NCBI GenBank assembly: GCA_022822625.1
Contig: JAJEAV010000005.1
Location: 73,965-137,964 of the forward strand
Length of the DNA: 64,000 nt
Origin: Gammaproteobacteria bacterium
GTDB lineage: Bacteria > Pseudomonadota > Gammaproteobacteria > Arenicellales > Poriferihabitantaceae
Direction: 5' to 3'
In this document: one piece after another, positions 1-10,136 of the stretch
Layout: each line of letters opens with the position of its first letter
Position numbering within the stretch: position 1 is the stretch's first letter
Notes under the pieces: model-generated
What the model was told of the DNA's origin: nothing
The model's input: the letters and a program-made list of their open reading frames with translations, nothing else
The model's database searches: none
Translations under genes and position numbers: made by a program

Positions 1-257
1 ATCCCCCGGGGTATGTCATGATCGTAGATTTTTGGGCATCGGATTCCAAGTTTTTGCAGATGAGTGCCAATCGAGATAAATGCCTCCAGATTTTCCTTGT
101 CTGGTGGAGCATCAAGCAGCATGGCCTTGCGTCCATCATGTTCCAGACGATGATACTGACGAAAGGAAGCATCTGGAACAAGGCTTGTCAGCCTGCACCC
201 CAAATACCCGGAGCTGGCCAGAAACTGGCTCACTGCCAGAAATCTTGTGTCATCCAT
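1..257 (-). CDS. AmgK-like anomeric sugar kinase / aminoglycoside phosphotransferase family protein, N-terminal part, runs off window
   Basis: Own translation of the minus strand from ATG at 257: MDDTRFLAVSQFLASSGYLGCRLTSLVPDASFRQYHRLEHDGRKAMLLDAPPDKENLEAFISIGTHLQKLGIRCPKIYDHDIPRG. 'DASFRQYHR...LLDAPPDKE' is typical of AmgK-type phosphotransferases. ATG directly follows the glnD stop. Absent from the ORF track because it is truncated. Confidence 0.75.
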   Translation of the reverse strand, partial: MDDTRFLAVSQFLASSGYLGCRLTSLVPDASFRQYHRLEHDGRKAMLLDAPPDKENLEAFISIGTHLQKLGIRCPKIYDHDIPRG

Positions 258-2906
258 TTAGTCGAGTAGAAACTTGATTCGCGACTCAAGAAATGATCTT
301 TGTCGCAGGTCAGACATTGGGAGTCCATCCCGATCCGTGATGAAAAAAGTATCTTCCGCCTTTTCACCAAGCGTTGAGACCTTGGCCGAGAGTAGGCGGA
401 CCTTGTGCTCAAACAGGGCACGGGATACATTGTACAGAAGGCTGGGGCGATCCTGTGATGTGACCTCCATGGTTGTATGGCCCAGGTCTTCATTGTCCTC
501 GAACACCACACGCGTAGGAACCTTGAACTGTTTCCTGACTCTTGGCAAATTCAGTGCCACAGGGCTATATCCATTTGCGGACGACAACATGAATTGCCGG
601 AATTTTTCACGCTGTCGTTCCACAACCTGTTCGGTAATTGGGCGGGGGTCATTGTTGGTGGCGATAAAAATCATGATGCTGAGGCCGGAACGGGTATGGT
701 GCATGCGTGCATCGAGAATTCCGAAGCGCAGGCTATCCAGTGCCGCGGTCGCCCGCACCAGTTGATCTTCAATCTCGGGGGTTACGATCAGGATTTGCTC
801 GGCACCGATTTCCAGGCGATGGCGAACGGCCACCAAAGGCAGGTCCGACAGCGAGGCGTTGCAGATTTGTTCGGCCTGCCAGGCTGATGTGATCGGTGCA
901 TTGCGCAAAAAGTATTCCTGATCCATCTGTGCCCAGAACCTGTTGAGACGATAGTTGTCTATTTCAGGGTCAACCAGCTTGCGAATTGCCTGCTTTCGCT
1001 GCTCCACGCGTTGCCCAATTGCTTCGGTGGAACCCAGTCCGGTGCGAAACAACCGAGACGTGGCATGGTAGAGATTACCCAGAAGCCTTCCTTTCCATTC
1101 GTTCCATAAAGTGTGGCTGGTACCCCGTATATCCGCTATAGTGAGCAGGTAGAGATTGTCGAGATGCTCCTGATCCCCCATCTGCTCGGCAAAGCGTTCG
1201 ACAATTCGTGGGTCCGAGGTATCTTCCTTCTGGGCAGTAAACGACATCAGGAGGTGATGGCGAACCAGCCAGCCCACAAAACCCGCATCGTATTCATTCA
1301 TGCCCAGCCTGCGGCATAACGATAGTGCTATCTTCTCGCCGACTTCTGAATGATCCCGACCGCTGCCCTTGCCGATGTCATGGCACAGTGCCGCCAGAAA
1401 CAGGCGCTCGCGCTGATTGAGCTTGCTGATGATGTCCGAAAGGATTGGAAACTCGTGTCGATACTTGTCTACCATCAATCTCCTGAGATTCCTGATCACG
1501 AACAAGGAATGGGTGTCGACCGTAAAAACGTGAAACAGGTCATGCTGCATCTGGCCGACTATCTTTCCCCATTCCGGAAAGAATCGACCCAGCACCCCAT
1601 AGGTATTCATGCGCCTTAAAGCATGCGTTAATCCCAACGGGTGCCTGAATATCTCAAGGAAAAGACGACGGTTTTCCGGATCTTTTCTGAAATTGCCGTC
1701 AATCAGGTACAGATTTCCTCTTAGTTTGCGGACTGTAGCCGCTTCCACCCCGGTGAGTTCCGGGTTGCGCTGCATGACATGAAACAATTCCAGTAGTGCA
1801 CTGGGGTGGCGCTCAAAGACTTTGGGGCTGGAAATCTGCAGCAGTTTGCCTACCTGGTTAAACCGTTGATTGATTTTATGGACAACCGGTGGTTTCCTGT
1901 TCAGAAGAACCTCATCGAAGTGCTGCAGCACGGTCTCGTTGAGTATCTGAATCTCCCTGGCAGTTCTGTAGTACTTCTGCATCAGCTTCTCGACGCCCAT
2001 TCGGGTTGAATCATCATGATATCCAAGCTGACTTGACAGGTCACGCTGTAAATCGACCAGCAATCGATCTTCGCAACGGCCGGCAAGTACATGCAGTCCA
2101 TTTCGAAGCTTCCACAGGAAGTTTCGGGAGTTAACCAGAGTGCGGTATTCCCGTTCGGTGATGAAGGAGTGCTCAACCAGATCCTCAATGCGCCGTGTCC
2201 CCAGGCATCGATTGGTAATCCAGCCGATCATGTGCAGGTCACGCAGACCGCCCGGACTCTCCTTGAGATTTGGTTCCAGGTTGAACTGCGTTTCACCGTA
2301 GCGAAGGTGTCTTTCCCATTGCTCTTCCATCTTGGCCTGAAAAAACCTGTCTGGAGGCCAGATATCCTTTCGCCGCATTCTTGCACTGACCTGATCGAAG
2401 GATTTCCGGTCACCCTCCAGCAATCTCATTTCCATCATTGACGTGGCAATCGTCAAATCCTGCCTGCTGAGCTTCACACAATCAGGGAGAGTTCTCACAC
2501 TGTGCCCAATCCTGATACCGATATCCCAGCATAGTTGCACGAATTTCTCTATGCGCAGCTTGTGCGCATTCCTGATTTTCCTAGGCATCAGAAATAACAG
2601 GTCAATGTCCGATGCAAAATTCAGCTCTCCTCTTCCATAACCACCGACTGCAATCAATGATGGACTGTCTGTACAGTCGAATCCCCTTATGGATTGTTTC
2701 CATGCCCTGATCAGAATCCTGTCGGCCATCCAGACTCGGTGTTTGCACAGGATATCGGAACGGCCACCTGAAAGGTGGTATTCCGAAAGCACATTATGGC
2801 CCCGGTAGATGAGGTCGCTGAAAGCCTCTACTCCATCCGCAGAATCTGCAGTGATCGAATCTAGCTGGGTCTCGCCAAGAATTCCGGAATGGCTGAGCCG
2901 ATTCAT
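258..2906 (-). CDS. glnD: [Protein-PII] uridylyltransferase / uridylyl-removing enzyme
   Basis: 882 aa; nucleotidyltransferase motif GGYGRGELNFASDIDLLFL, HD motif ALCHDIGKGSGRDHSEVG, C-terminal ACT-like repeats. Confidence 0.97.
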   Translation of the reverse strand: MNRLSHSGILGETQLDSITADSADGVEAFSDLIYRGHNVLSEYHLSGGRSDILCKHRVWMADRILIRAWKQSIRGFDCTDSPSLIAVGGYGRGELNFASDIDLLFLMPRKIRNAHKLRIEKFVQLCWDIGIRIGHSVRTLPDCVKLSRQDLTIATSMMEMRLLEGDRKSFDQVSARMRRKDIWPPDRFFQAKMEEQWERHLRYGETQFNLEPNLKESPGGLRDLHMIGWITNRCLGTRRIEDLVEHSFITEREYRTLVNSRNFLWKLRNGLHVLAGRCEDRLLVDLQRDLSSQLGYHDDSTRMGVEKLMQKYYRTAREIQILNETVLQHFDEVLLNRKPPVVHKINQRFNQVGKLLQISSPKVFERHPSALLELFHVMQRNPELTGVEAATVRKLRGNLYLIDGNFRKDPENRRLFLEIFRHPLGLTHALRRMNTYGVLGRFFPEWGKIVGQMQHDLFHVFTVDTHSLFVIRNLRRLMVDKYRHEFPILSDIISKLNQRERLFLAALCHDIGKGSGRDHSEVGEKIALSLCRRLGMNEYDAGFVGWLVRHHLLMSFTAQKEDTSDPRIVERFAEQMGDQEHLDNLYLLTIADIRGTSHTLWNEWKGRLLGNLYHATSRLFRTGLGSTEAIGQRVEQRKQAIRKLVDPEIDNYRLNRFWAQMDQEYFLRNAPITSAWQAEQICNASLSDLPLVAVRHRLEIGAEQILIVTPEIEDQLVRATAALDSLRFGILDARMHHTRSGLSIMIFIATNNDPRPITEQVVERQREKFRQFMLSSANGYSPVALNLPRVRKQFKVPTRVVFEDNEDLGHTTMEVTSQDRPSLLYNVSRALFEHKVRLLSAKVSTLGEKAEDTFFITDRDGLPMSDLRQRSFLESRIKFLLD

Positions 2907-3655
2907 GGCCGTGTCAGAATTTCATGACCATCAGCAGTCACCAGGATTGTGTGCTCCCATTGTGCAGATAGACTTTTATCCCTGGTAATTACCGTCCACC
3001 CATCCCCCATCAGCCGGGTTTCCTTTTTGCCCACGTTGACCATTGGTTCAATTGTGAATGTCATGCCTTCCAGAATTTCCATGCCGGTATCCGGCTTGCC
3101 ATAATGCAGGACCTGCGGGTCTTCATGAAAGCCTCGGCCGATTCCATGACCACAGTATTCTCGAACCACGGAAAATCCCTTTGACTCGACATACTTCTGG
3201 ATGGCATGCCCAATGTCTCCGAGTCGAGCACCAGGGCGAACCATCCTGATCCCCCGATACATGCTTTCGTGACTGACTTCACAGAGGCGCCGGGCTCGAA
3301 TCGGAGGTTCTCCCACAAAAAACATGCGACTGGTATCTCCATGATATCCGTCCTTGATGACGGTGATATCGATATTAATGATGTCTCCGGATTTGAGCGT
3401 TTTGTCTCCGGGTATGCCGTGACAGACGACATGGTTGACTGATGTACAGATGGATTTGGGAAATCCCTTATAGTTCAGTGGGGCGGGGATTGCCTTTTGT
3501 GTATTGACAATGTAGTCATGACACAGGTGATTAAGGGTATCCGTGGTTATGCCGGGCTTGACCTCCGGTCCTATCATCTCAAGAACCTGAGCCGCTAGTC
3601 GTCCGGCCACCCGCATTTTCTGGATTTCTTCCGGGGTTTTGATTGTGACTGCCAT
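2903..3655 (-). CDS. map: Methionine aminopeptidase type I
   Basis: 250 aa; 'VAGRLAAQVLEMIGPEVKPGITTDTLNHLCHDYI', 'NIDITVIKDGYHGDTSRMF', 'GHGIGRGFHEDPQVLHYG'; 4-nt overlap with glnD. Confidence 0.97.
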   Translation of the reverse strand: MAVTIKTPEEIQKMRVAGRLAAQVLEMIGPEVKPGITTDTLNHLCHDYIVNTQKAIPAPLNYKGFPKSICTSVNHVVCHGIPGDKTLKSGDIINIDITVIKDGYHGDTSRMFFVGEPPIRARRLCEVSHESMYRGIRMVRPGARLGDIGHAIQKYVESKGFSVVREYCGHGIGRGFHEDPQVLHYGKPDTGMEILEGMTFTIEPMVNVGKKETRLMGDGWTVITRDKSLSAQWEHTILVTADGHEILTRP

Positions 3656-4092
3656 TTGTGAATCGTTTTTTTCGCAAGAAGCAATTATAAGAACATGTGG
3701 GCAAATAGTGAACTTTAGAAATCACATTGCCGGGATTTGTCAAATCGACGGGCAAATGTCCTTGGTCAATGACATGCCGCCCCTCATTATTGAAACCAGG
3801 TCGAATCCGGCGGTGTACGGATGGTCACCGGAACGTGTACCTCTCCCAACCTGCTTTTCGGTAGTAGAATGGTTCCTGCATTCACTGGAATGTCCTGTAT
3901 ATATTCTCCATTCTCTTGACGAAGCTCTTGAAGAATGGATGGATGCCTTGTCGAACACGGGCTCAGTGCATCCATGACGGTTCTCTTCTGTAGTGGACGC
4001 TGCTTTCAGAATTGACTTTGAGTTTGGTTGTCGGAAGAAGGTCAGGAAAACGCTACACGCAATATTCCTCCAGCCGGAAGCAAAAATTCTTC

Positions 4093-4121
4093 TGTTTTCA
4101 GCACCCGGATTCCGGTATAAT
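4093..4121 (+). promoter_or_regulatory. Candidate sigma70 promoter for rpsB with GC-rich discriminator
   Basis: TATAAT at 4116-4121 followed by CCGCGCTCC; -35 weak; about 180 nt leader before the rpsB ATG at 4304. Confidence 0.5.
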
Positions 4122-4303
4122 CCGCGCTCCGGAAGCTGGGTCGGTGCTGATTCCTGATATTGGACAGTGAATCCGTATCCGATCCGGCAAACAATTCACA
4201 CACGGTGATTATGTATTCCCGGGTGCTGGCCTGGATGTTTCAGGTCGGTCGGAATACAGTAGCCGTGGTGGTCACAACCCATACAAGATAAGGATGAATA
4301 TCC

Positions 4304-5488
4304 ATGACAATTGACATGCGACGGCTGTTGCAGGCCGGTGTTCACTTCGGGCACCAGACTCGATACTGGTCCCCATCCATGGCGCCCTACATATTTGGTC
4401 GCCGAAATAAAATTCATATCATCAACCTGGAAAAGACCTTGCCCATGCTGGACGAGGCCACGAACTATCTGGGTTCGGTGGTAGCCCAGGGTGGCACGGT
4501 TCTGTTTGTAGGAACCAAGCGTCAGGCCGGCAAACAGGTTCGTCAGGCCGCCATGGACTGCAATTCCCCATATGTCGACCATCGTTGGCTGGGAGGCATG
4601 CTGACGAACTTCAAGACGGTCAAGAATTCCATCGCACGACTGAAGGAACTTGAGACCTTCATGGCCAGTCCCGAGAGCGCAAAATTAAGCAAGAAGGAGA
4701 TACTGTCTTTGGATCGGGAAAGAATCAAGCTGGACCGGACGCTGTCCGGAATCAAGAATCTCGAGGGATTGCCTGATGCCCTGTTTGTAGTTGATATCCA
4801 GTATGAAAAAATTGCGGTTAGAGAAGCAGTAAAACTGGGAATTCCGGTGGTCGCCGTTGTGGATACCAACTGTGCCCCGGAAAATGTCGACTATGTGATT
4901 CCGGGTAATGACGATTCTGCAAAAGCGATTGGCCTGTATCTGGAAGCCGCATCAACGGCAATCAAGGAAGGGCACAAGACCAGAAAACTTGCAAACCCGC
5001 TAAGTAGGGGCGACCAGTTTGTTGATGTTGAAGAAGTCGGCAAGGTAATGGATCTATCGGGTGTTCTCGAATCCGGAGACCGGGAAGAGACAGGAGATGC
5101 CGAGAAAACCGACGAGTCCGGAGAAGAACAGGCTGAGGATGCAGTGTCGACACAAGTGGTCAAGAAGAGGGTTGTGCGTAGGAAGGTCGCAAAAACCGAA
5201 ACGGAATCTTCCCCAAAGCCTGTTGCTGAATCATCCAAATCGAAAGATGTATTGCCCAGCCTGGACAAGGTAGAGGACATTCTGGCGGAAGTTGCGGCGG
5301 GTACTCGCAGTCAGGATGGGGCCATTCGCTACATGCATGAGGCCGGCATGGACCACCAGGATATTTCAGGCAGACTGGGAACCAGTTATGAACAGGTCCG
5401 TGAAATATTACTGGAGAGCAGTTCAATGCTGACTCGACCGGTTGACCCGGTTCCGGACAGGATCAAGAATGAAGATCCATTTGCCTGA
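4304..5488 (+). CDS. rpsB: 30S ribosomal protein S2 with long C-terminal extension
   Basis: [41 protein letters not shown], '[29 protein letters not shown]'; 394 aa, versus about 240 aa for typical S2. Confidence 0.96.
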   Translation: MTIDMRRLLQAGVHFGHQTRYWSPSMAPYIFGRRNKIHIINLEKTLPMLDEATNYLGSVVAQGGTVLFVGTKRQAGKQVRQAAMDCNSPYVDHRWLGGMLTNFKTVKNSIARLKELETFMASPESAKLSKKEILSLDRERIKLDRTLSGIKNLEGLPDALFVVDIQYEKIAVREAVKLGIPVVAVVDTNCAPENVDYVIPGNDDSAKAIGLYLEAASTAIKEGHKTRKLANPLSRGDQFVDVEEVGKVMDLSGVLESGDREETGDAEKTDESGEEQAEDAVSTQVVKKRVVRRKVAKTETESSPKPVAESSKSKDVLPSLDKVEDILAEVAAGTRSQDGAIRYMHEAGMDHQDISGRLGTSYEQVREILLESSSMLTRPVDPVPDRIKNEDPFA

Positions 5489-5584
5489 CGGTCATCTGGC
5501 CTGAGTGGAACGGCCCGCTTGTAGAGATATCCATTCCCTATACTATGATCGTCATAACAATAGATTACAAGAGAATTTCAAATC

Positions 5585-6475
5585 ATGACAAATTCAGCTG
5601 CAATGATTAAGGAACTCCGTCAGCTGACGGGTGCCGGAATGATGGATTGCAAACGAGCTCTGGAAGAGACCGGGGGAGACATGGAGCAAGCCATTGCAGA
5701 ACTTAGAAAGAAAGGAGCCGCTGCCGCCGCCAAACGAGCTGGAAGAATTGCTGCAGAAGGGGTGATTGTCTGCCAGTCGAATACCTCGCACTCAATACTG
5801 GTCGAGGTGAATTGTGAAACCGATTTTGTTGCCAAGGACGATTCTTTCATCGAGTTCTGCAATCAGGTCGCAAGCACCATTCTGGAGGCCTGTCCGTCCA
5901 GTGATGTGGACGTTGGTGCACTGAAAATTGCAGGTGGGCCAACCGATGCGGGATTCACGACTGTTGAAGAAGCCCGACAAGGCCTGATCACCAAGGTAGG
6001 CGAGAACATTTCGGTTCGGCGTTTTGCACTGCTGGAGTCTTCGGGAAGTGTGGTCGGTCATTATCTGCATGGCTCAAAAATCGGCGTAATCGTGGTGCTG
6101 AATCAGGCTAGTGATCAATTGAAGCTTGATATTGCCATGCACATTGCTGCCTCTGCCCCCTTGTTCATTGATGTTGAGGATGTTGACCAGGACATGTTGA
6201 ACAAGGAACGCAACATTTATCAGGCACAGGCAGAAGAGACAGGCAAGCCATCCGACATGATCGAAAAGATCGTCAAGGGAAAAGTTGCTAAATTTCTTTC
6301 TTCCAATGCCTTGCTTGAGCAGCCTTTTGTCAGGGATACGGACATCAAGGTGAGAAAACATCTCGAGTCAGAGGAAGCACGAGTCAAGGCGATGGTTCGA
6401 TTTGAGGTCGGAGAAGGTCTTGAGAAAAGAAGCGATGACTTCGTTGCCGAAGTAATGAGCCAGGCTCGGGGCTAG
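5585..6475 (+). CDS. tsf: Translation elongation factor Ts
   Basis: IKELRQLTGAGMMDCKRALEETGGDMEQAIAELRKKGAAAAAKRAGRIAAEG; 'VEVNCETDFVAKDDSF'. Confidence 0.97.
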   Translation: MTNSAAMIKELRQLTGAGMMDCKRALEETGGDMEQAIAELRKKGAAAAAKRAGRIAAEGVIVCQSNTSHSILVEVNCETDFVAKDDSFIEFCNQVASTILEACPSSDVDVGALKIAGGPTDAGFTTVEEARQGLITKVGENISVRRFALLESSGSVVGHYLHGSKIGVIVVLNQASDQLKLDIAMHIAASAPLFIDVEDVDQDMLNKERNIYQAQAEETGKPSDMIEKIVKGKVAKFLSSNALLEQPFVRDTDIKVRKHLESEEARVKAMVRFEVGEGLEKRSDDFVAEVMSQARG

Positions 6476-6672
6476 ACCTCCGAATCGCTGGTTGACGGGA
6501 ATCCGGAAATACGGTTTGCAGTACCCCGGAATCATGTTGCCGGACAGTCTGTCTGATCAGGAGTTCATTGATTGGTGAAGAGGTGCGCAAGCTCACGGAT
6601 ACTGGGCCTGCAGACTGTGCAACTGGTAGTATACTTATCTGGAAATTTTCATCGTAATATCCCGTACGTAAC

Positions 6673-7230
6673 ATGATCGAAGATATCAAACAAGACGCTG
6701 AGCAGAGGATGCGGAAAACGGTAGCTTCGACTCGCGACAGCATGGCCCGAATCCGCACTGGACGCGCCAGCACGGCGTTGCTTGATCACTTGAGCGTGAA
6801 CTACTACGGTTCTCAGGTTCCCATCAGCCAGGTAGCGACAGTTTCCGTTGCTGACGCAAGAACATTAACGGTTCAGCCCTGGGAAAAGCAGATGCTGGAA
6901 GTAATTGAAAAGGCCATTCTGGAATCGGACCTGGGGCTCAATCCGATGACGGCCGGAGAGATCATGCGTATTCCACTACCGGCAATGACCGAAGAGAGAC
7001 GTGTCGAACTTTCTCGAGTGGTTCGACAGGAGGGAGAAAACGGCAAGGTTGCGATTCGAAATATCCGGCGCGATGCAATCCATACGGTCAGGGAACTGCT
7101 CAAGGAGAAGGAAATCACCCAGGATGAGGAAAAGGGCATGGAGTCAACACTGCAAACCCTGACCGACCGATATGTTAACGAGATTAGTGGAGTTGTAGAA
7201 GAGAAGCAGAATGAGGTTATGGAAGTCTAG
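6673..7230 (+). CDS. frr: Ribosome recycling factor
   Basis: MIEDIKQDAEQRMRKTVASTRDSMARIRTGRAS...LDHLSVNYYGSQVPISQVATVSV; 185 aa. Confidence 0.97.
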   Translation: MIEDIKQDAEQRMRKTVASTRDSMARIRTGRASTALLDHLSVNYYGSQVPISQVATVSVADARTLTVQPWEKQMLEVIEKAILESDLGLNPMTAGEIMRIPLPAMTEERRVELSRVVRQEGENGKVAIRNIRRDAIHTVRELLKEKEITQDEEKGMESTLQTLTDRYVNEISGVVEEKQNEVMEV

Positions 7231-7326
7231 ATCTTCATGCATGGTCGGAGGAGGCACTGGCAACAGGATGATGCACACTACGGGCACAGCTTATCCGGCC
7301 TTGCCCCGTCACATTGCCGGGACACC

Positions 7327-8103
7327 ATGAAAGAGTTGTCCAGTGTGTCTCATGCGGACATTCCGGCCCGGAATCTTCAGGGCGCGCTACCGCATCATGT
7401 CGCAGTGATCATGGATGGCAATGGTCGTTGGGCAATGCAACAGGGCTTGCCGAGAACGGCAGGACACAAAAAGGGCGTTGACGCAGTTCGGAGTATCGTC
7501 AGGTACTGTCGGCATCAGGGCATTGGCTACCTGACCCTGTTTGCATTCAGCAGCGAGAACTGGAGTCGTCCACAGCAGGAGATCCGGGTGCTGACTGATT
7601 TGCTGTGTGCCTCGATTGATACCGAAGCACGCCTGCTGATTGAGAACGACATCAGGCTCTCCGTGATCGGTGATCTTACCCGCTTTCCGGAATCGCTTCA
7701 GGGGTCAATCGAAAGAACCTGCCGGCAAACCCGGAACAACGGTTCCATGACTCTGACCATTGCACTGAATTATGGTGGTCAGTGGGATATCTGCAATGCC
7801 TTTCAATCAATCGCAAAAAGGGTTGAACGTGGCGAACTCGGGGTAGCAGAGATTACCCATCAGTTGATTCAATCGCATCTGTGCACGCATGACTTGCCCG
7901 ATCCAGACCTGTTTATTCGGACCGGAGGTGAAATTCGGATCAGCAACTTCCTGCTCTGGCAACTTGCCTATACGGAACTGTTCTTTACCGACACCTATTG
8001 GCCTGACTTTGATATTGGCTGTTTTGAAATCGCCCTGAACGATTATGCGGAAAGACAACGCCGTTTTGGAAACATAGAACGGCAGATCAAGGAAAGCGCG
8101 TGA
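7327..8103 (+). CDS. uppS: Undecaprenyl diphosphate synthase (ORF extends to 7237; internal ATG at 7327 preferred)
   Basis: HHVAVIMDGNGRWAMQQGLPRTAGHKKGVDAVR; 'PDPDLFIRTGGEIRISNFLLWQLAYTELFF'. Confidence 0.95.
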   Translation: MKELSSVSHADIPARNLQGALPHHVAVIMDGNGRWAMQQGLPRTAGHKKGVDAVRSIVRYCRHQGIGYLTLFAFSSENWSRPQQEIRVLTDLLCASIDTEARLLIENDIRLSVIGDLTRFPESLQGSIERTCRQTRNNGSMTLTIALNYGGQWDICNAFQSIAKRVERGELGVAEITHQLIQSHLCTHDLPDPDLFIRTGGEIRISNFLLWQLAYTELFFTDTYWPDFDIGCFEIALNDYAERQRRFGNIERQIKESA

Positions 8104-8900
8104 ACTGGCCACGCATCATCACGGCCGCGGTACTGGCATTTGCCGTGATCACGCTGGTGCTTATCGTCAGTGATTTCTGGTTTGACCTGATTTGTGGATG
8201 TATGGTGGTTCTGGGTCTTTGGGAGTGGGCTGCGCTGAAAAAAAAGAGCCTTCCCGTGTTTCTTCTGTCCACCATTCCGATTGCTGCGCTCGTTTTCCTG
8301 GGTCGAGAATATCCGGACTTCCTCGTAACCATGTGTGTGTTTTCGAGCCTGGTATGGGTTGCCATTGGAGTTGACTTGATTGTCAGGAAGATGGATTCAT
8401 TTCACAGTGTGATAAATTCATATGTAATGGGGCTGGTCCTGATGTCCTGTACATGGTCTGCACTGGTGCTGATTCACAGCTGGGCAAATGCCGGCCCGCT
8501 GTTCGTCATTTCGGTGTTGTTGATGGTCTGGGCGGCAGATAGTTTTGCGTACTTCACCGGAAAGAGTTATGGTCATCGTAAGCTGTCGCCTGAATTAAGT
8601 CCAGGCAAGACCATCGAAGGTGTTTTTGGCGGCATAGTCGGTACCATTGTTCTGGCCTGGATTGCCGGTTTTGCAATACTGAAGCTGGATCAGGGTCAAT
8701 TACTGCTCTGGGTTGGCATGGGACTGGTCATTGCTGTCGTCAGCGTGGTTGGAGACTTGTATGAAAGTCGACTCAAGCGGATTGCCGGAGTCAAGGATAG
8801 CGGGCGAATTCTCCCCGGTCACGGCGGAATCCTTGACCGCATTGACGGCATGATCGCGGCCCTGCCGATAGTGGCTGCCGGATGGTCGCTGGTCCGATGA
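8100..8900 (+). CDS. cdsA: Phosphatidate cytidylyltransferase
   Basis: Polytopic membrane protein; CDP-diglyceride synthase signature 'SRLKRIAGVKDSGRILPGHGGILDRIDGMIAALP'. Confidence 0.95.
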   Translation: MNWPRIITAAVLAFAVITLVLIVSDFWFDLICGCMVVLGLWEWAALKKKSLPVFLLSTIPIAALVFLGREYPDFLVTMCVFSSLVWVAIGVDLIVRKMDSFHSVINSYVMGLVLMSCTWSALVLIHSWANAGPLFVISVLLMVWAADSFAYFTGKSYGHRKLSPELSPGKTIEGVFGGIVGTIVLAWIAGFAILKLDQGQLLLWVGMGLVIAVVSVVGDLYESRLKRIAGVKDSGRILPGHGGILDRIDGMIAALPIVAAGWSLVR

Positions 8901-10114
8901 CGACGGGTGTTGCAGTCCTGGGGTCGACCGGGTCAATCGGACAATCGACCCTGGATGTGGTGTCTCGTCATTCTGACCGTTTCCATGTTGTTGCCCTGTC
9001 TGCAAGAAACAGCGTGGAGAAGATTTACGAGCAGTGTGTCCGGTTTTCTCCACAGACTGTTGCCATGTCGGACGAGGCGGCGGCTGGAGTTCTTGACCAT
9101 CGTATCAGGCGTGCCGGGCTGGATATTGAGGTACTCTCGGGTGAGCAGGGAATTAGAAGCATCGCTTGTGGGTCGGCAGAATCAATTGTCAATGGTATTG
9201 TTGGAGCTGCGGGGCTGCAGCCGGTCATCACTGCTGCCAGGGCTGGAAAACGGCAATTGATAGCCAACAAGGAGCCATTGGTGATGCTGGGCGAATACAT
9301 TGTTCAGATCGCTCGGGAGCATGGATCCCTGTTGTTGCCGGTAGACAGTGAACACAATGCCATATTCCAGTGTTTGCCGAGGACCGGCACCTTTGAAAGT
9401 CTGGGCTCTCCCCGCATTACAAACGAGATGGGAGTGCGAAAAATCCTGCTCACGGGTTCCGGCGGTCCCTTTCGTACCATTGATCTTGATACAATATCGG
9501 AGGTAACGCCGGAGCAGGCCATTGCCCATCCCAACTGGGATATGGGCAAGAAGATTTCTGTTGATTCAGCGACCATGATGAACAAGGCGCTGGAGTTGAT
9601 AGAAGTCTGCTGCCTGTTTGGCGTCGGCCACAGGCAAGTGGAGATTGTCGTTCACCCGCAGAGCATAATTCATTCCATGGTTGAATATCTTGATGGATCC
9701 GTGATTGCCCAGATGGGCAGGCCGGACATGAGAATTCCGATTGCCAACGCCCTGGGATGGCCGGAGCGGATTGAATCGGGGGTTGATGCACCTGCGTTCA
9801 GCGAAATCGCTGGCCTTGATTTTGCCCGCCCGGATCCAGTTCGATTTCCATCATTGCGGCTTGCCCGGGAGGTGGCTGAGCAAGGAGGCACCGCGCCGGC
9901 CGTGATGAATGCAGCGAACGAGGTTGCGGTTGATGCATTCCTGAACTATCGAATTCGTTTCGATGAGCTGGTACCAATGGTTGAGGCGGCAATGGAGAAT
10001 GCATCCCTCGACGATCAGGTTGATCTCGAGCGATCACTGAAAGCGGACAGAGAGGCCCGGGCGTTTTGCCAGTCAATGCTCCAGAAGAGAACAACGACGT
10101 TCCGGTCGGATTGA
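8897..10114 (+). CDS. dxr: 1-deoxy-D-xylulose 5-phosphate reductoisomerase
   Basis: MTTGVAVLGSTGSIGQSTLDVVSRH; 'LLPVDSEHNAIFQCL'; 'ILTGSGGPF'. Start at 8897 rather than 8882. Confidence 0.96.
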   Translation: MTTGVAVLGSTGSIGQSTLDVVSRHSDRFHVVALSARNSVEKIYEQCVRFSPQTVAMSDEAAAGVLDHRIRRAGLDIEVLSGEQGIRSIACGSAESIVNGIVGAAGLQPVITAARAGKRQLIANKEPLVMLGEYIVQIAREHGSLLLPVDSEHNAIFQCLPRTGTFESLGSPRITNEMGVRKILLTGSGGPFRTIDLDTISEVTPEQAIAHPNWDMGKKISVDSATMMNKALELIEVCCLFGVGHRQVEIVVHPQSIIHSMVEYLDGSVIAQMGRPDMRIPIANALGWPERIESGVDAPAFSEIAGLDFARPDPVRFPSLRLAREVAEQGGTAPAVMNAANEVAVDAFLNYRIRFDELVPMVEAAMENASLDDQVDLERSLKADREARAFCQSMLQKRTTTFRSD

Positions 10115-10136
10115 TCCAAAAGACAGGTACAGAATC

